This document shows, one piece after another, positions 24,201 through 36,900 of a stretch of 64,000 bases of DNA. Origin of the DNA: Colletes latitarsis (taxonomy: Eukaryota; Arthropoda; Insecta; Hymenoptera; Colletidae); assembly GCF_051014445.1 (NCBI RefSeq), contig NW_027488367.1, forward strand, positions 23,049,501-23,113,500, read 5' to 3'. Made by a program: the position numbers and the translations under genes. The notes under the pieces were generated by a model. The model was not told where the DNA came from. It searched no databases and saw only the letters and a list, made by a program, of their open reading frames with translations. Each line of letters starts with the position of its first letter. Within the stretch, counting starts at the first letter, position 1.

Positions 24201-27200
24201 CGCATATTTCTCATACTTGATGGCTAGATCCTGGGCTTTTTCTGGATTGCATCACGTAGTAATGAAGTACAACACTGAAACAGTCAATTAAACCTGGTTT
24301 CCATCAATATTTTAGAGAATAATTCATGTTAGGTCTAGGTTAGGTCTGGGATTTGCTCTCATCAGGCTCATTCTTTGGCATATTTCTCATACTTGATGGC
24401 TAGATCCCGGGCTTTTTCTGGATTGCATCACGTAGTAATGAAGTACAACACTGAAACAGTCAATTAAACCTGGTTTCCATCAATATTTTAGAGGACAACG
24501 CATGTTAGGTCTAGGTTAGGCCTGGGATTTGCCCTCGTCAGGGTCATACTGTCGCAGTTTTAACATACTTGTTGAACGGATCCTGTGTTTTTTCTGGTTT
24601 GGTTCACGTAGTAATGTGGTACCGCACTGAAACATTCAATTAAACCTGGTCTTGATAAATATTTTAGAGGATAACGCATGTTAGGTTTGGGTTAGGTCTA
24701 GGATTTGCCCTCATCAGGCTCATACTTTCGCATATTTCTCATACTTCATGGCTAGATCCTGGGCTGTTTCTGGATTGGATCACGTAGTAATGTGGTACCA
24801 CACTGAAACAGTCAAATAAACCTGGTTTTGATCAATATTTTAGAGAATAATTCATGTTAGGTCTAGGTTAGGTCAGGGATTTGCTCCCATCAGGCTCATT
24901 CTTTCGCATATTTCTCATACTTGATGGCTAGATCCTGGGCTTTTTCTGGATTGCATCACGTAGTAATGAAGTACAACACTGAAACAGTCAATTAAACCTG
25001 GTTTCGATCAATATTTTAGAGAATAATTCATGTTAGGTCTAGGTTAGGTCTGGGATTTGCTCTCATCAGGTTCATTCTTTCGCATATTTCTCATACTTGA
25101 TGGCTAGATCCTGGGCTTTTTCTGGATTGCATCACGTAGTAATGAAGTACAACACTGAAACAGTCAATTAAACCTGGTTTCCATCAATATTCTAGAGGAC
25201 AACGCACGTTAGGTCTAGGTTAGGCCTGGGATTTTCACTCATCAGACTCATACTTTCGCATTCTTCACATACTTGTTGAACGGATCCTGGGTTTTTTTCA
25301 GGTTTGGATCACGTAGTAATGTGGGACCACACTGAAACAGTCAATTAAACCTGGTTTCCATCAATATTTTAGAGAATAATTCATGTAGGGTCTAGGTCAG
25401 GTCTGGGATTTGCTCTTATCAGGCTCATTCTTTCGCATATTTCTCATACTTGATGGCTAGATCCTGGGCTTTTTCTGGATTGCATCACGTAGTAATGAAG
25501 TACAACACTGAAACAGTCAATTAAACCAAGTTTCCATCAATATCTTAGAGGACAACGCAAGTTAGGTCTGGGATATGTCTGGGATTTGCCCTCATCAGTC
25601 TCATACTTTCGCGTTTTTCACATACTTGTTGAACAGATCCTGGGTTTTTTCTTGTTTGGATCACGCAGTAGTGAGGTACCACGCTGAAACAGTCCATTAA
25701 ACCTGGTTTGGATCAATATTTTAGAGGATAACGCATGTAAGGTCTAGGTTAGGCCTGGGATTTTCACTCATCAGACACATACTTTCGCATTCTTCACATA
25801 CTTGTTGAACGGATCCTGGGTTATTTCTGGTTTGGATCACGTAGTAATGTGGGACCACACTGAAACAGTCCATTAAACCTGGTTTCGCTCAATATTTTAG
25901 AGGATAACGCATGTAAGGTCTAGGTTAGGTCTGGGATTTGCTCTCATCAGGCTCACAGTTTAGCGTTTTTCACATACTTGTTGAACAGATCCTGGGTTTT
26001 TTCTGGTTTGGATCACGAAGTAGTGTGGTACCACACTGAAACAGTCCATTAAACCTGGTTTCGCTCAATATTTTAGAGGATAACGCATGTTAGGTCTAGG
26101 TTAGGTCTGGGATTTGCCCTCATCAGGCTCACAGTTTAGCGTTTTTCACATACTTGTTGAACAGATCCTGGGTTTTTTCTGGTTTGGATCACGTAGTAGT
26201 GTGGTACCACGCTGAAACAGACCATTAAACCTGGTTTGGATCAGTATTCTAGAGAATAATTCATGTTAGGTCTAGGTTAGGTCTGGGATTTGCTCTCATC
26301 AGGCTCATTCTTTCGCGTTTTTCACATACTTGTTGAACAGATCCTGGGTTTTTTCTGGTTTGGATCACGAAGTAGTGTGGTACCACACTGAAACAGTCCA
26401 TTAAACCTGGTTTCGCTCAATATTTTAGAGGATAACGCATGTTAGGTCTAGGTTAGGTCTGGGATTTGCTCTCATAAGGCTCATTCTTTCGCATATTTCT
26501 CATACTTGATGGCTAGATCCTGGGCTTTTTCTGGATTGCATCACGTAGTAATGTAGTACCACACTGAAACAGTCAATGAAACCTGGTTTCCATCAATATT
26601 TTAGAGGACAACGCAAGTTGGGTCTAGGTAAGTCCTGAGATTTTCACTGATCAGACTCATACTTTCGCATTCTTCACATACTTGTTGAACGGATCCTGGG
26701 TTTTTTCTGGTTTTGGTCACGCAGTAATGAGGTACCACAATGAAACATTCAATTAAACCTGGTCTTGATAAAAATTTTACAGAATAACGCATGTTAGGTC
26801 TGGGTTACGTCTAGCATTTGCCCTCATCAGGCTCATACTTTCGCATATTTCTCATACTTCATGGGTAGATCCTGGGCGTTTTCTGGATTGCATCACGTAG
26901 TAATGAAGTACAACACTGAAACAGTCAATTAAAACTGGTTTCGATCAATATTTTAGAGAATAATTCATGTTAGGTCTAGGTTAGGTCTGGGATTTGCTCT
27001 CATCAGGCTCATTCTTTCGCATATTTCTCATACTTGATGGCTAGATCCTGGGCTTTTTCTGGATTGCATCACGTAGTAATGAAGTACAACACTGAAACAG
27101 TCAATTAAACCTTGTTTCCATCAATATTTTAGAGGACAACGCATGTTAGGTCTAGGTTAGGCCTGGGATTTGCCCTCATCAGGGTCATACTGTCGCAGTT

Positions 27201-30200
27201 TTAACATACCTGTTGAACGGATCCTGGGATTTTTCTGGTTTGGTTCACGTAGTAATGTGGTACCACACTGAAACATTCAATTACACCTGGTCTTGATAAA
27301 TATTTTAGAGGATAACGCATGTTAGGTTTGGGTTAGGTCTAGGATTTGCCCTCATCAGGCTCATACTTTCGCATATTTCTCATACTTCATGGCTAGATCC
27401 TGGGCTGTTTCTGGATTGTACCACGTAGTAAAGTGGTACCACACTGAAACATTCAATGAAACCTGGTTTCGATCAATATTTTAGAGGATAACACAAGTTA
27501 AGTCTGGGATAGGTCTGGGATTTGACTTCATCAGACATATTCTTTCGCGTTTTTCACATACTTGTTGAACAGATCCTGGGTTTTTTCTGGTTTGGATCAC
27601 GTAGTAGTGTGGTACCACACTGAAACAGTCGATTAAACCTGGTTTCGATCAATATTTTAGAGGATAACGCATGTTAAGACTGGGATTGGTCTGGGATTTG
27701 ACCTCATCAGACTCATACTTTCGCACACTTCACATACTTCATGGCTAGATCCTGGGCTATTTCTGGATTGGATCACGTAGTAAAGTGGTACCACACTGAA
27801 ACATTCAATGAAACCTGGTCTGGATAAATATTTTAGAGGATAACGCATGTTAGGTCAAGGTTAGGTCTAAGATTTGCCCTCATCAGACTCATACTTTCGC
27901 ATTCTTCACATACTTGTTGAACGGATCCTGGGTTTTTTCTGGTTTGGATCACGTAGTAATGTGGGACCACACTGAAGCAGTCAATTAAACCTGGTTTCGA
28001 TCAATATTTTAGAGAATAATTCATGTTAGGTCTAGGTTAGGCCTGGGATTTGCTCTCATCAGGCTCATTCTTTCGCATATTTCTCATACTTGATGGCTAG
28101 CTCCTGGGCTTTTTCTGGATTGCATCACGTAGTAATGAAGTACAACACTGAAACAGTCAATTAAACCTGGTTTCCATCAATATCTTAGAGGACAACGCAA
28201 GTTAGGTCTGGGATATGTCTGGGATTTGCCCTCATCAGGCTCATTCTTTCGCATATTTCTCATACATGTTGAACAGATCCTGGGTTTTTTCTGGTTTGGA
28301 TCACGTAGTAATGTGGGACCACACTGAAACAATCAATTAAACCTGGTCTTGATAAATATTTTAGAGGATAACGCATGTTAGGTCTGGGTTAGGTCTAGGA
28401 TTTGCCCTCATCAGGCTCATACTTTCGCATATTTCTCATACTTCAAGGCTAGACCCTGGGCTGTTTCTGGATTGTATCACGTAGTAATGTGGTACCACGC
28501 TGAAACAGACGATTAAACCAGGTTTCGATCAATATTTTTGAGGATAACACATGTTAGGTCTAGGTTAGGCCTGGGATTTTCACTCATCAGACTCATACTT
28601 TCGCATTCTTCACATACTTGTTGAACAGATCCTGGGTTTTTTCTGGTTTGGATCACGAAGCAGCGTGGTACCACACTGAAACAGTCCATTAAACCTGGTT
28701 TCGCTCAATATCTTAGAGGATAACGCATGTAAGGTCTAGGTTAGGTCTGGGATTTGCTCTCATCAGGCTCATTCTTTCGCATATTTCTCATACTTGATGG
28801 CTTGATCCTGGGCTTTTTCTGGATTGCATCACGTAGTAATGTGGTACCACACTGAAACAGTCGATTAAACCTGGTTTCGATCAATATTTTAGAGGATAAC
28901 GCATGTTAAGACTGGGATTGGTCTGGGATTTGACCTCATCAGACTCATACTTTCGCACACTTCACATACTCGTTGAACAGATCCTGGGTTATTTTCTGGT
29001 TTGGATCACATAGTAATGTGGTACCACACTGAAACAGACGATTAAACCAGGTTTCGATCAATATTTTTGAGGATAACGTATGTTAGGTCTGGGTTAGGCC
29101 TGGGATTTTCACTCATCAGACTCATACTTTCGCATTCTTCACATACTTGTTGAACGGATCCTGGGTTTTTTCTGGTTTGGATCACGTAGTAATGTGGGAC
29201 CACACTGAAACAGCCAATTAAACCTGGTTTCGATCAATATTTTAGAGAATAATTCATGTTAGGTCTAGGTCAGGTCTGGGATTTGCCCTTATCAGGCTCA
29301 TACTTTCGCATATTTCTCATACTTCAAGGCTAGACCCTGGGCTGTTTCTGGATTGTATCACGTAGTAATGTGGTACCACGCTGAAACAGTCAATTAAACC
29401 TGGTTTCGATCAATATTTTAGAGGATAACGCAAGTTAGGTCTGGGATAGGTCTAGGATTTGCCCTCATCAGGCTCTTACTTTCGCATATTTCTCATACTT
29501 CATGGCTAGATCCTGGGCTATTTCTGGATTGGATCACGTAGTAAAGTGGTACCACACTGAAACATTCAATAAAACCTGGTCTGGATAAATATTTTAGAGG
29601 ATAACGCATCTTAGGTCTGGGTTAGGTCTAAGATTTGCCCTCATCAGGCTCACAGTTTAGCGTTTTTCACATACTTGTTGAACAGATCCTGGTTTTTCTC
29701 TGGTTTGGATCACGAAGTAGTGTGGTACCACACTGAAACAGTCCATTAAACCTGGTTTCGCTCAATATATTAGAGGATAACGCATGTAAGGTCTAGGTTA
29801 GGTCTGGGATTTGCTCCCATCAGGCACATTCTTTCGCATATTTCTCATACCTGATGGCTTGATCCTGGGCTTTTTCTGGATTGCATCACGTAGTAATGTG
29901 GTACCACACTGAAACAGTCGATTAAACCTGGTTGCGATCAATATTTTAGAGAATAACGCATGTTAAGACTGGGATTGGTCTGGGATTTGACATCATCAGA
30001 CTCATACTTTCGCACACATCACATACTCGTTGAACAGATCCTGGGTTATTTTCTGGTTTGGATCACATAGTAATGTGGTACCACACGGAAACAGTCGATT
30101 AAACCAGGTTTCGATCAATATTTTTGAGGATAACGCATGTTAGGTCTAGGTTAGGCCTGGGATTTGACCTCATCAGACTCATACTATCGCATTCTTCACA

Positions 30201-31369
30201 TACTTGTTGAACGGATCCTGGGTTTTTTCTGGTTTGGATCACGTAGTAATGTGGTACCACACTGAAACAGTCGATTAAACCTGGTTTCGATGAATATTTT
30301 AGAGGATAACGCAAGCTAGGTCTGGGATAGGTCTGGGATTTGACCTCATCAGACTCATACTTTCGCACACTTCACATACTCCTTGAACAGATCCTGGGTT
30401 ATTTTCTGGTTTGGATCACATAGTAATGTGGTACCACACTGAAACAGTCGATTAAACCAGGTTTCGATCAATATTTTAGAGGATAACGCATGTTAGGTCT
30501 AGGTTAGGCCTGGGATTTGACCTCATCAGACTCATACTTTCGCACACTTCACATACTCCTTGAACAGATCCTGGGTTATTTTCTGGTTTGGATCACATAG
30601 TAATGTGGTACCACACTGAAACATTCAAGTAAACCTGTTTTCGATCAATATTTTAGAGAATAATTCATGTTAGGTCTAGGATAGGTCTGGGATTTGCTCT
30701 CATGAGGCTCATTCTTTCGCATATTTCTCATACATGTTGAACAGATCCTGGGTTTTTTCGGGTTTGGTTCACGTAGTAATGTGGTACCACACTGAAACAT
30801 TCAATTAAACCTTTTCTTGATAAATATTTTAGAGGATAACGCATATTTGGTTTGGGTTAGGTCTAGGATTTGCCCTCATCAGGCTCATACTTTCGCATAT
30901 ATCTCATACTTCATGGCTAGATCCTGTGCTATTTCTGGATTGGATCACGTAGTAATGTGGTACCACACTTAAACATTCAATGAAACCTGGTCTGGATAAA
31001 TATTTTAGAGGTTAACGCATCTTAGGTCTGGGTTAGGTCTAAGATTTGCCCTCATCAGGCTCACAGTTTAGCGTTTTTCACATACTTGTTGAACAGATCC
31101 TGGGATTTTTCTGGTTTGGATCACGAAGTAGTGTGGTACCACACTGAAACAGGCCATTAAACCTGGTTTCGATCAATATTTTAGAGGATAACGCATGTAA
31201 GGTCTAGGTTAGGTCTGGGATTTGCCCTCACCAGGCTCATTCTTTCGCATATTTCTCATACTTGATGGCTAGATCCTGGACTTTTTCTGGTTTGGATCAC
31301 GTAGTAATGTGGTACCACACTGAAACAGTCGATTAAACCTGGTTTCGATCAATATTTTAGAGGATAACG

Positions 31370-32900
31370 CAAGTTAAGTCTGGGATTGGTCTGGGATTTG
31401 ACCTCATCAGACTCATACTTTCGCACACTTCACATACTCGTTGAACAGATCCTGGGTTATTTTCTGGTTGGGATCACATAGTAATGTGGTACCACACTGA
31501 AACAGTCGATTAAACCAGGTTTCGATCAATATTTTTGAGGATAACGCATGTTAGGTCTAGGTTAGGCCTGGGATTTCCACTCATCAGACTCATACTTTCG
31601 CATTCTTCACATACTTGTTGAACGGATCCTGGGTTATTTCTGGTTTGGATCACGTAGTAATGTGGGACCACACTGAAACAGTCAATTAAACCTGGTTTCG
31701 ATCAATATTTTAGAGAATAATTCATGTTAGGTCTATGTTAGGTCTGGGATTTGCTCTCATCAGGCTCATTCTTTCGCATATTTCTCATACATGTTGAACA
31801 GATCCTGGGTTTTTTCTGGTTTGAATCACGTAGTAATGTGGGACCACACTGAAACAATCAATTAAACCTGGTCTTGATAAATATTTTAGAGGATAACGCA
31901 TGTTAGGTCTGGGTTAGGTCTAGGTTTTGCCCTCATCAGGCTCATACTTTCGCATATTTCTCATACTTCAAGGCTTGATCCTGGGCTATTTCTGGATTGT
32001 ATTACGTAGTAAAGTGGTACCACACTGAAACATTCAATGAAACCTGGTTTCGATCAATATTTTAGAGGATAACGCATGTTAGGTCTAGGTTAGGCCTGGG
32101 ATTTTCACTCATCAGACTCATACTTTCGCACACTTCACATACTCGTTGAACAGATCCTGGGTTATTTTCTGGTTGGGATCACATAGTAATGTGGTACCAC
32201 ACTGAAACAGTCGATTAAACCAGGTTTCGATCAATATTTTTGAGGATAACGCATGTTAGGTCTAGGTTAGGCCTGAGATTTTCACTCATCAGACTCATAC
32301 TTTCGCATTCTTCACATACTTGTTGAACGGATCCTGGGTTATTTCTGGTTTGGATCACGTAGTAATGTGGGACCACACTGAAACAGTCAATTAAACCTGG
32401 TTTCGATCAATATTTTAGAGAATAATTCATGTTAGGTCTAGGTTAGGTCTGGGATTTGCTCTCATCAGGCACATTCTTTCGCATATTTCTCAAACTTGAT
32501 GGCTAGATCCTGGGCTTTTTCTGGATTGCATCACGTAGTAAAGTGGTACCACACTGAAACATTCAATGAAACCTGGTTTCGATCAATATTTTAGAGGATA
32601 ACGCATGTTAGGTCTAGGTTAGGCCTGGGATTTTCACTCATCAGACTCATACTTTCGCATTCTTCACATACTTCATGGCTAGATCCTGGGCTTTTTCTGG
32701 ATTGCATCACGTAGTAAAGTGGTACCACACTGAAACATTCAATGAAACCTGGTTTCGATCAATATTTTAGAGGATAACGCATGTTAGGTCTAGGTTAAGT
32801 TTGGGATTTTCACTCATCAGACTCATACTTTCGCCTTCTTCACATACTTGTTGAACGGATCCTGGGTTTTTTCTGGTTTGGATCACGTAGTAATGTGGGA
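31370..32900. repeat. Local 3-4 monomer duplications inside super-repeat copy 2
   Basis: GGTTGGGATCACATAG occurs at 31,467 and 32,171, 704 bp apart (four monomers), with matching flanks. The junction GTAAAGTGG, ATTCAATGAAACC, GGTTTCGATC is present near 32.03, 32.55 and 32.73 kb. These account for the monomers gained relative to copy 1. Confidence 0.8.
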
Positions 32901-33451
32901 CCACACTGAAACATTCAATGAAACCTGGTCTGGATAAATATTTTAGAGGATAACGCATCTTACGTCTGGGTTAGGCCTAAGATTTGCCCTCATCAGGCTC
33001 ACAGTTTAGCGTTTTTCACATACTTGTTGAACAGATCCTGGGTTTTTTCTGGTTTGGATCACGAAGTAGTGTGGTACCACACTGAAACAGTCCACTAAAC
33101 CTGGTCTGGATAAATATAATAGAGGATAACGCATCTTAGGTCTGGGTTAGGTCTAATAGTTGCCCTCATCAGGCTCACAGTTTAGCGTTTTTCACATACT
33201 TGTTGAACAGATCCTGGGCTATTTCTGGTTTGGATCACGAAGTAGTGTGGTACCACACTGAAACAGTCCAATAAACCTGGTTTTGATCAATATTTTAGAG
33301 AATAATTCATGTTAGGTCTAGGTTAGGTCAGGGATTTGCTTTCATCAGGCTCATTCTTTCGCATATTTCTCATACTTGATGGTTAGATCCTGGGCTTTTT
33401 CTGGATTGCATCACGTAGTAATGAAGTACAACACTGAAACAGTCAATTAAA

Positions 33452-33627
33452 CCTGGTTTCGATCAATATTTTAGAGAATAATTCATGTTAGGTCTAGGTT
33501 AGGTCTGGGATTTGCTCTCATCAGGCTCATTCTTTCGCATATTTCTCATACTTGATGGCTAGATCCTGGGCTTTTTCTGGATTGCATCACGTAGTAATGA
33601 AGTACAACACTGAAACAGTCAATTAAA
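33452..33627 (+). repeat. Reference monomer, class B (176 bp)
   Basis: Class B is the most distinctive class. It has GAATAATTCATGTTAGG in place of GGATAACGCATGTTAGG, GGATTTGCTCTCATCAGG, CTCATTCTTTCGC, TTGATGGCTAGATCC, and GGGCTTTTTCTGGATTGC. It often ends with GTAATGAAGTACAACACTG, which removes the GGTACC dyad. It is frequently doubled (for example 24.1-24.5, 33.3-33.6 and 42.8-43.1 kb) and then followed by class C. The linked loss of the dyad in most B monomers makes B a candidate non-binding spacer if the dyad has a function; that last point is inference. Confidence 0.9.
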
Positions 33628-33803
33628 CCTGGTTTCCATCAATATTTTAGAGGACAACGCATGTTAGGTCTAGGTTAGGCCTGGGATTTGCCCTCATCAG
33701 GGTCATACTGTCGCAGTTTTAACATACTTGTTGAACGGATCCAGTGTTTTTTCTGGTTTGGTTCACGTAGTAATGTGGTACCGCACTGAAACATTCAATT
33801 AAA
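33628..33803 (+). repeat. Reference monomer, class C (176 bp)
   Basis: Class C has GGTTTCCATCAATATT, GGACAACGC instead of GGATAACGC, CATCAGGGTCATACTGTCGC, and AGTTTTAACATAC followed by TTGTTGAACGGATCC, ending with GGTTTGGTTCACGTAG. It lies directly downstream of class B in nearly every place seen (3.7, 6.4, 8.3, 10.2, 18.2, 24.5, 27.2, 33.7, 35.1, 36.9, 38.1, 43.2, 47.1, 48.0 and 50.3 kb). A stable B-C-A order is therefore part of the higher-order structure. Confidence 0.9.
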
Positions 33804-33979
33804 CCTGGTCTTGATAAATATTTTAGAGGATAACGCATGTTAGGTTTGGGTTAGGTCTAGGATTTGCCCTCATCAGGCTCATACTTTCGCATATTTCTCA
33901 TACTTCATGGCTAGATCCTGGGCTGTTTCTGGATTGGATCACGTAGTAATGTGGTACCACACTGAAACAGTCAAATAAA
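33804..33979 (+). repeat. Reference monomer, class A (176 bp)
   Basis: Class A carries CTTGATAAAT near its start, GGATTTGCCCTCATCAGG, then CATACTTTCGCATATTTCTC, a TTCATGGCTAGATCC variant in place of TTGTTGAACGGATCC, and GGGCTRTTTCTGGATTG. It is dispersed through the whole window, for example near 0.75, 11.7, 18.4, 33.9, 45.9 and 63.3 kb. It usually precedes a class B or class G monomer. Its last part splits into GTAATGTGGTACC and GTAAAGTGGTACC forms; the latter is almost always followed by ATTCAATGAAACC. Confidence 0.9.
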
Positions 33980-36900
33980 CCTGGTTTTGATCAATATTTT
34001 AGAGAATAATTCATGTTAGGTCTAGGTTAGGTCACGGATTTGCTCCCATCAGGTTTATTCTTTCGCATATTTCTCATACTTGATGGCTAGATCCTGGGCT
34101 TTTTCTGGATTGCATCACGTAGTAATGAAGTACAACACTGAAACAGTCAATTAAACCTGGTTTCGATCAATATTTTAGAGAATAATTCATGTTAGGTCTA
34201 TGTTAGGCCTGGGATTTTCACTCATCGGACTCATACTTTCGCATTCTTCACATACTTGTTGAACGGATCCTGGTTTTTTTCTGGTTTGGATCACGTAGTA
34301 ATGTGGGACCACACTGAAACAGTCCATTAAACCTGGTTTCGCTCAATATTTTAGAGGATAACGCATGTTAGGTCTAGGTTAGGTCTGGGATTTGCTGTCA
34401 TCAGGCTCATTCTTTCGCATATTTCTCATACTTGATGCCTAGATCCAGGGCTTTTTCTAGATTGCATCACGTAGTAATGTAGTACCACACTGAAACAGTC
34501 AATGAAACCTGGTTTCCATCAATATCTTAGAGGACAACGCAAGTTAGGTCTGGGATATGTCTGGGATTTGCCCTCATCAGGCTCATACTTTCGCGTTTTC
34601 ACATACTTGTTGAACAGATCCTGGGTTTTTTCTGGTTTGGATCACGTAGTAGTGTGGTACCACGCTGAAACAGTCCATTAAACCTGGTTTGCATCAATAT
34701 TTTAGAGGATAACGCATGTTAGGTCTAGGTTAGGCCTGGGATTTTCACTCATCAGACTCATACTTTCGCATTCTTCACATACTTGTTGAACGGACCCTGG
34801 TTTTTTTCTGGTTTGGATCACGTAGTAATGTGGGACCACACTGAAACAGTCAATTAAACCTGGTTTCGATCAATATTTTAGAGAATAATTCATGTTAGGT
34901 CTAGGTTAGGTCTGGGATTTGCTCTCATCAGGCTCATTCTTTCGCATATTTCTCATACTTGATGGCTAGATCCTGGGCTTTTTCTGGATTGCATCACGTA
35001 GTAATGAAGTACAACACTGAAACAGTCAATCAAACCTTGTTTCCATCAATATTTTAGAGGACAACGCATGTTAGGTCTAGGTTAGGCCTGGGATTTGCCC
35101 TCATCAGGGTCATACTGTCGCAGTTTTAACATACCTGTTGAACGGATCCTGGGATTTTTCTGGTTTGGTTCACGTAGTAATGTGGTACCACACTGAAACA
35201 TTCAATTACACCTGGTCTTGATAAATATTTTAGAGGATAACGCATGTTAGGTTTGGGTTAGGTCTAGGATTTGCCCTCATCAGGCTCATACTTTCGCATA
35301 TTTCTCATACTTCATGGCTAGATCCTGGGCTGTTTCTGGATTGTACCACGTAGTAAAGTGGTACCACACTGAAACATTCAATGAAACCTGGTTTCGATCA
35401 ATATTTTAGAGGATAACACATGTTAAGTCTGGGATAGGTCTGGGATTTGACCTCATCAGACTCATTCTTTCGCGTTTTTCACATACTTGTTGAACAGATC
35501 CTGGGTTTTTTCTGGTTTGGATCACGTAGTAGTGTGGTACCACACTGAAAGAGTCCATTAAACCTGGTTGCGATCAATATTTTAGAGGATAACGCATGTT
35601 AGGTCTGGGTTAGGTCTAGTATTTGCCCTCATCAGGCTCATTCTTTCGCATATTTCTCAAACTTGATGGCTTGATCCTGGGCTTTTTCTGGATTGGATCA
35701 CGTAGTAATGTGGTACCACACTGAAACAGTCAAATAAACCTGGTTTTGATCAATATTTTAGAGAATAATTCATGTTAGATCTAGGTTAGGTCACGGATTT
35801 GCTCCCATCAGGCTTATTCTTTCGCATATTTCTCATACTTGATGGCTAGATCCTGGGCTTTTTCTGGATTGCATCACGTAGTAATGAAGTACAACACTGA
35901 AACAGTCAATTAAACCTGGTTTCGATCAATATTTTAGAGAATAATTCATGTTAGGTCTATGTTAGGCCTGGGATTTTCACTCATCGGACTCATACTTTCG
36001 CATTCTTCACATACTTGTTGAACGGATCCTGGTTTTTTTCTGGTTTGGATCACGTAGTAATGTGGGACCACACTGAAACAGTCCATTAAACCTGGTTTCG
36101 CTCAATATTTTAGAGGATAACGCATGTTAGGTCTAGGTTAGGTCTGGGATTTGCTGTCATCAGGCTCATTCTTTCGCATATTTCTCATACTTGATGCCTA
36201 GATCCAGGGCTTTTTCTAGATTACATCACGTAGTAATGTAGTACCACACTGAAACAGTCAATGAAACCTGGTTTCCATCAATATCTTAGAGGACAACGCA
36301 AGTTAGGTCTGGGATATGTCTGGGATTTGCCCTCATCAGGCTCATACATTCGCGTTTTTCACATACTTGTTGAACAGATCCTGGGTTTTTTCTGGTTTGG
36401 ATCACGTAGTAGTGTGGTACCACGCTGAAACAGTCCATTAAACCTGGTTTGCATCAATATTTTAGAGGATAACGCATGTTAGGTCTAGGTTAGGCCTGGG
36501 ATTTTCACTCATCAGACTCATACTTTCGCATTCTTCACATACTTGTTGAACGGACCCTGGGTTTTTTCTGGTTTGGATCACGTAGTAATGTGGGACCACA
36601 CTGAAACAGTCAATTAAACCTGGTTTCGATCAATATTTTAGAGAATAATTCATGTTAGGTCTAGGTTAGGTCTGGGATTTGCTCTCATCAGGCTCATTCT
36701 TTCGCATATTTCTCATACTTGATGGCTAGATCCTGGGCTTTTTCTGGATTGCATCACGTAGTAATGAAGTACAACACTGAAACAGTCAATCAAACCTTGT
36801 TTCCATCAATATTTTAGAGGACAACGCATGTTAGGTCTAGGTTAGGCCTGGGATTTGCCCTCATCAGGGTCATACTGTCGCAGTTTTAACATACCTGTTG

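Larger units (their letters stand above)
17951..26930. repeat. ~9 kb super-repeat, copy 1 (about 51 monomers)
   Basis: Rare variants in this block recur at a constant 8,982-bp distance. ACCTTGTTTCC at 18.13 kb recurs at 27.11 kb, TGAAGCAGTC at 18,991 at 27,973, and ATTCAATAAAACC at 20,581 at 29,563. Internally it holds runs of class F and G monomers (20.0-23.6 kb), then B-B-C-A (24.1-24.8 kb), then mixed E, G and H monomers to 26.9 kb. No unique sequence interrupts it. Confidence 0.87.
26931..33940. repeat. ~9 kb super-repeat, copy 2, shortened and partly converted
   Basis: It follows copy 1 at a distance of 8,982 bp up to about 30.9 kb. A jump then makes the distance 7,926 bp (AGAGGTTAACGC at 23,081 and 31,007), a loss of six monomers. 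By 32.96 kb the distance is 9,159 bp (TTACGTCTGG at 23,801 and 32,960), a gain of about seven monomers through local duplications in 31.4-32.9 kb. The stretch 27.55-27.9 kb does not match copy 1 and looks like a replaced segment. Confidence 0.85.
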
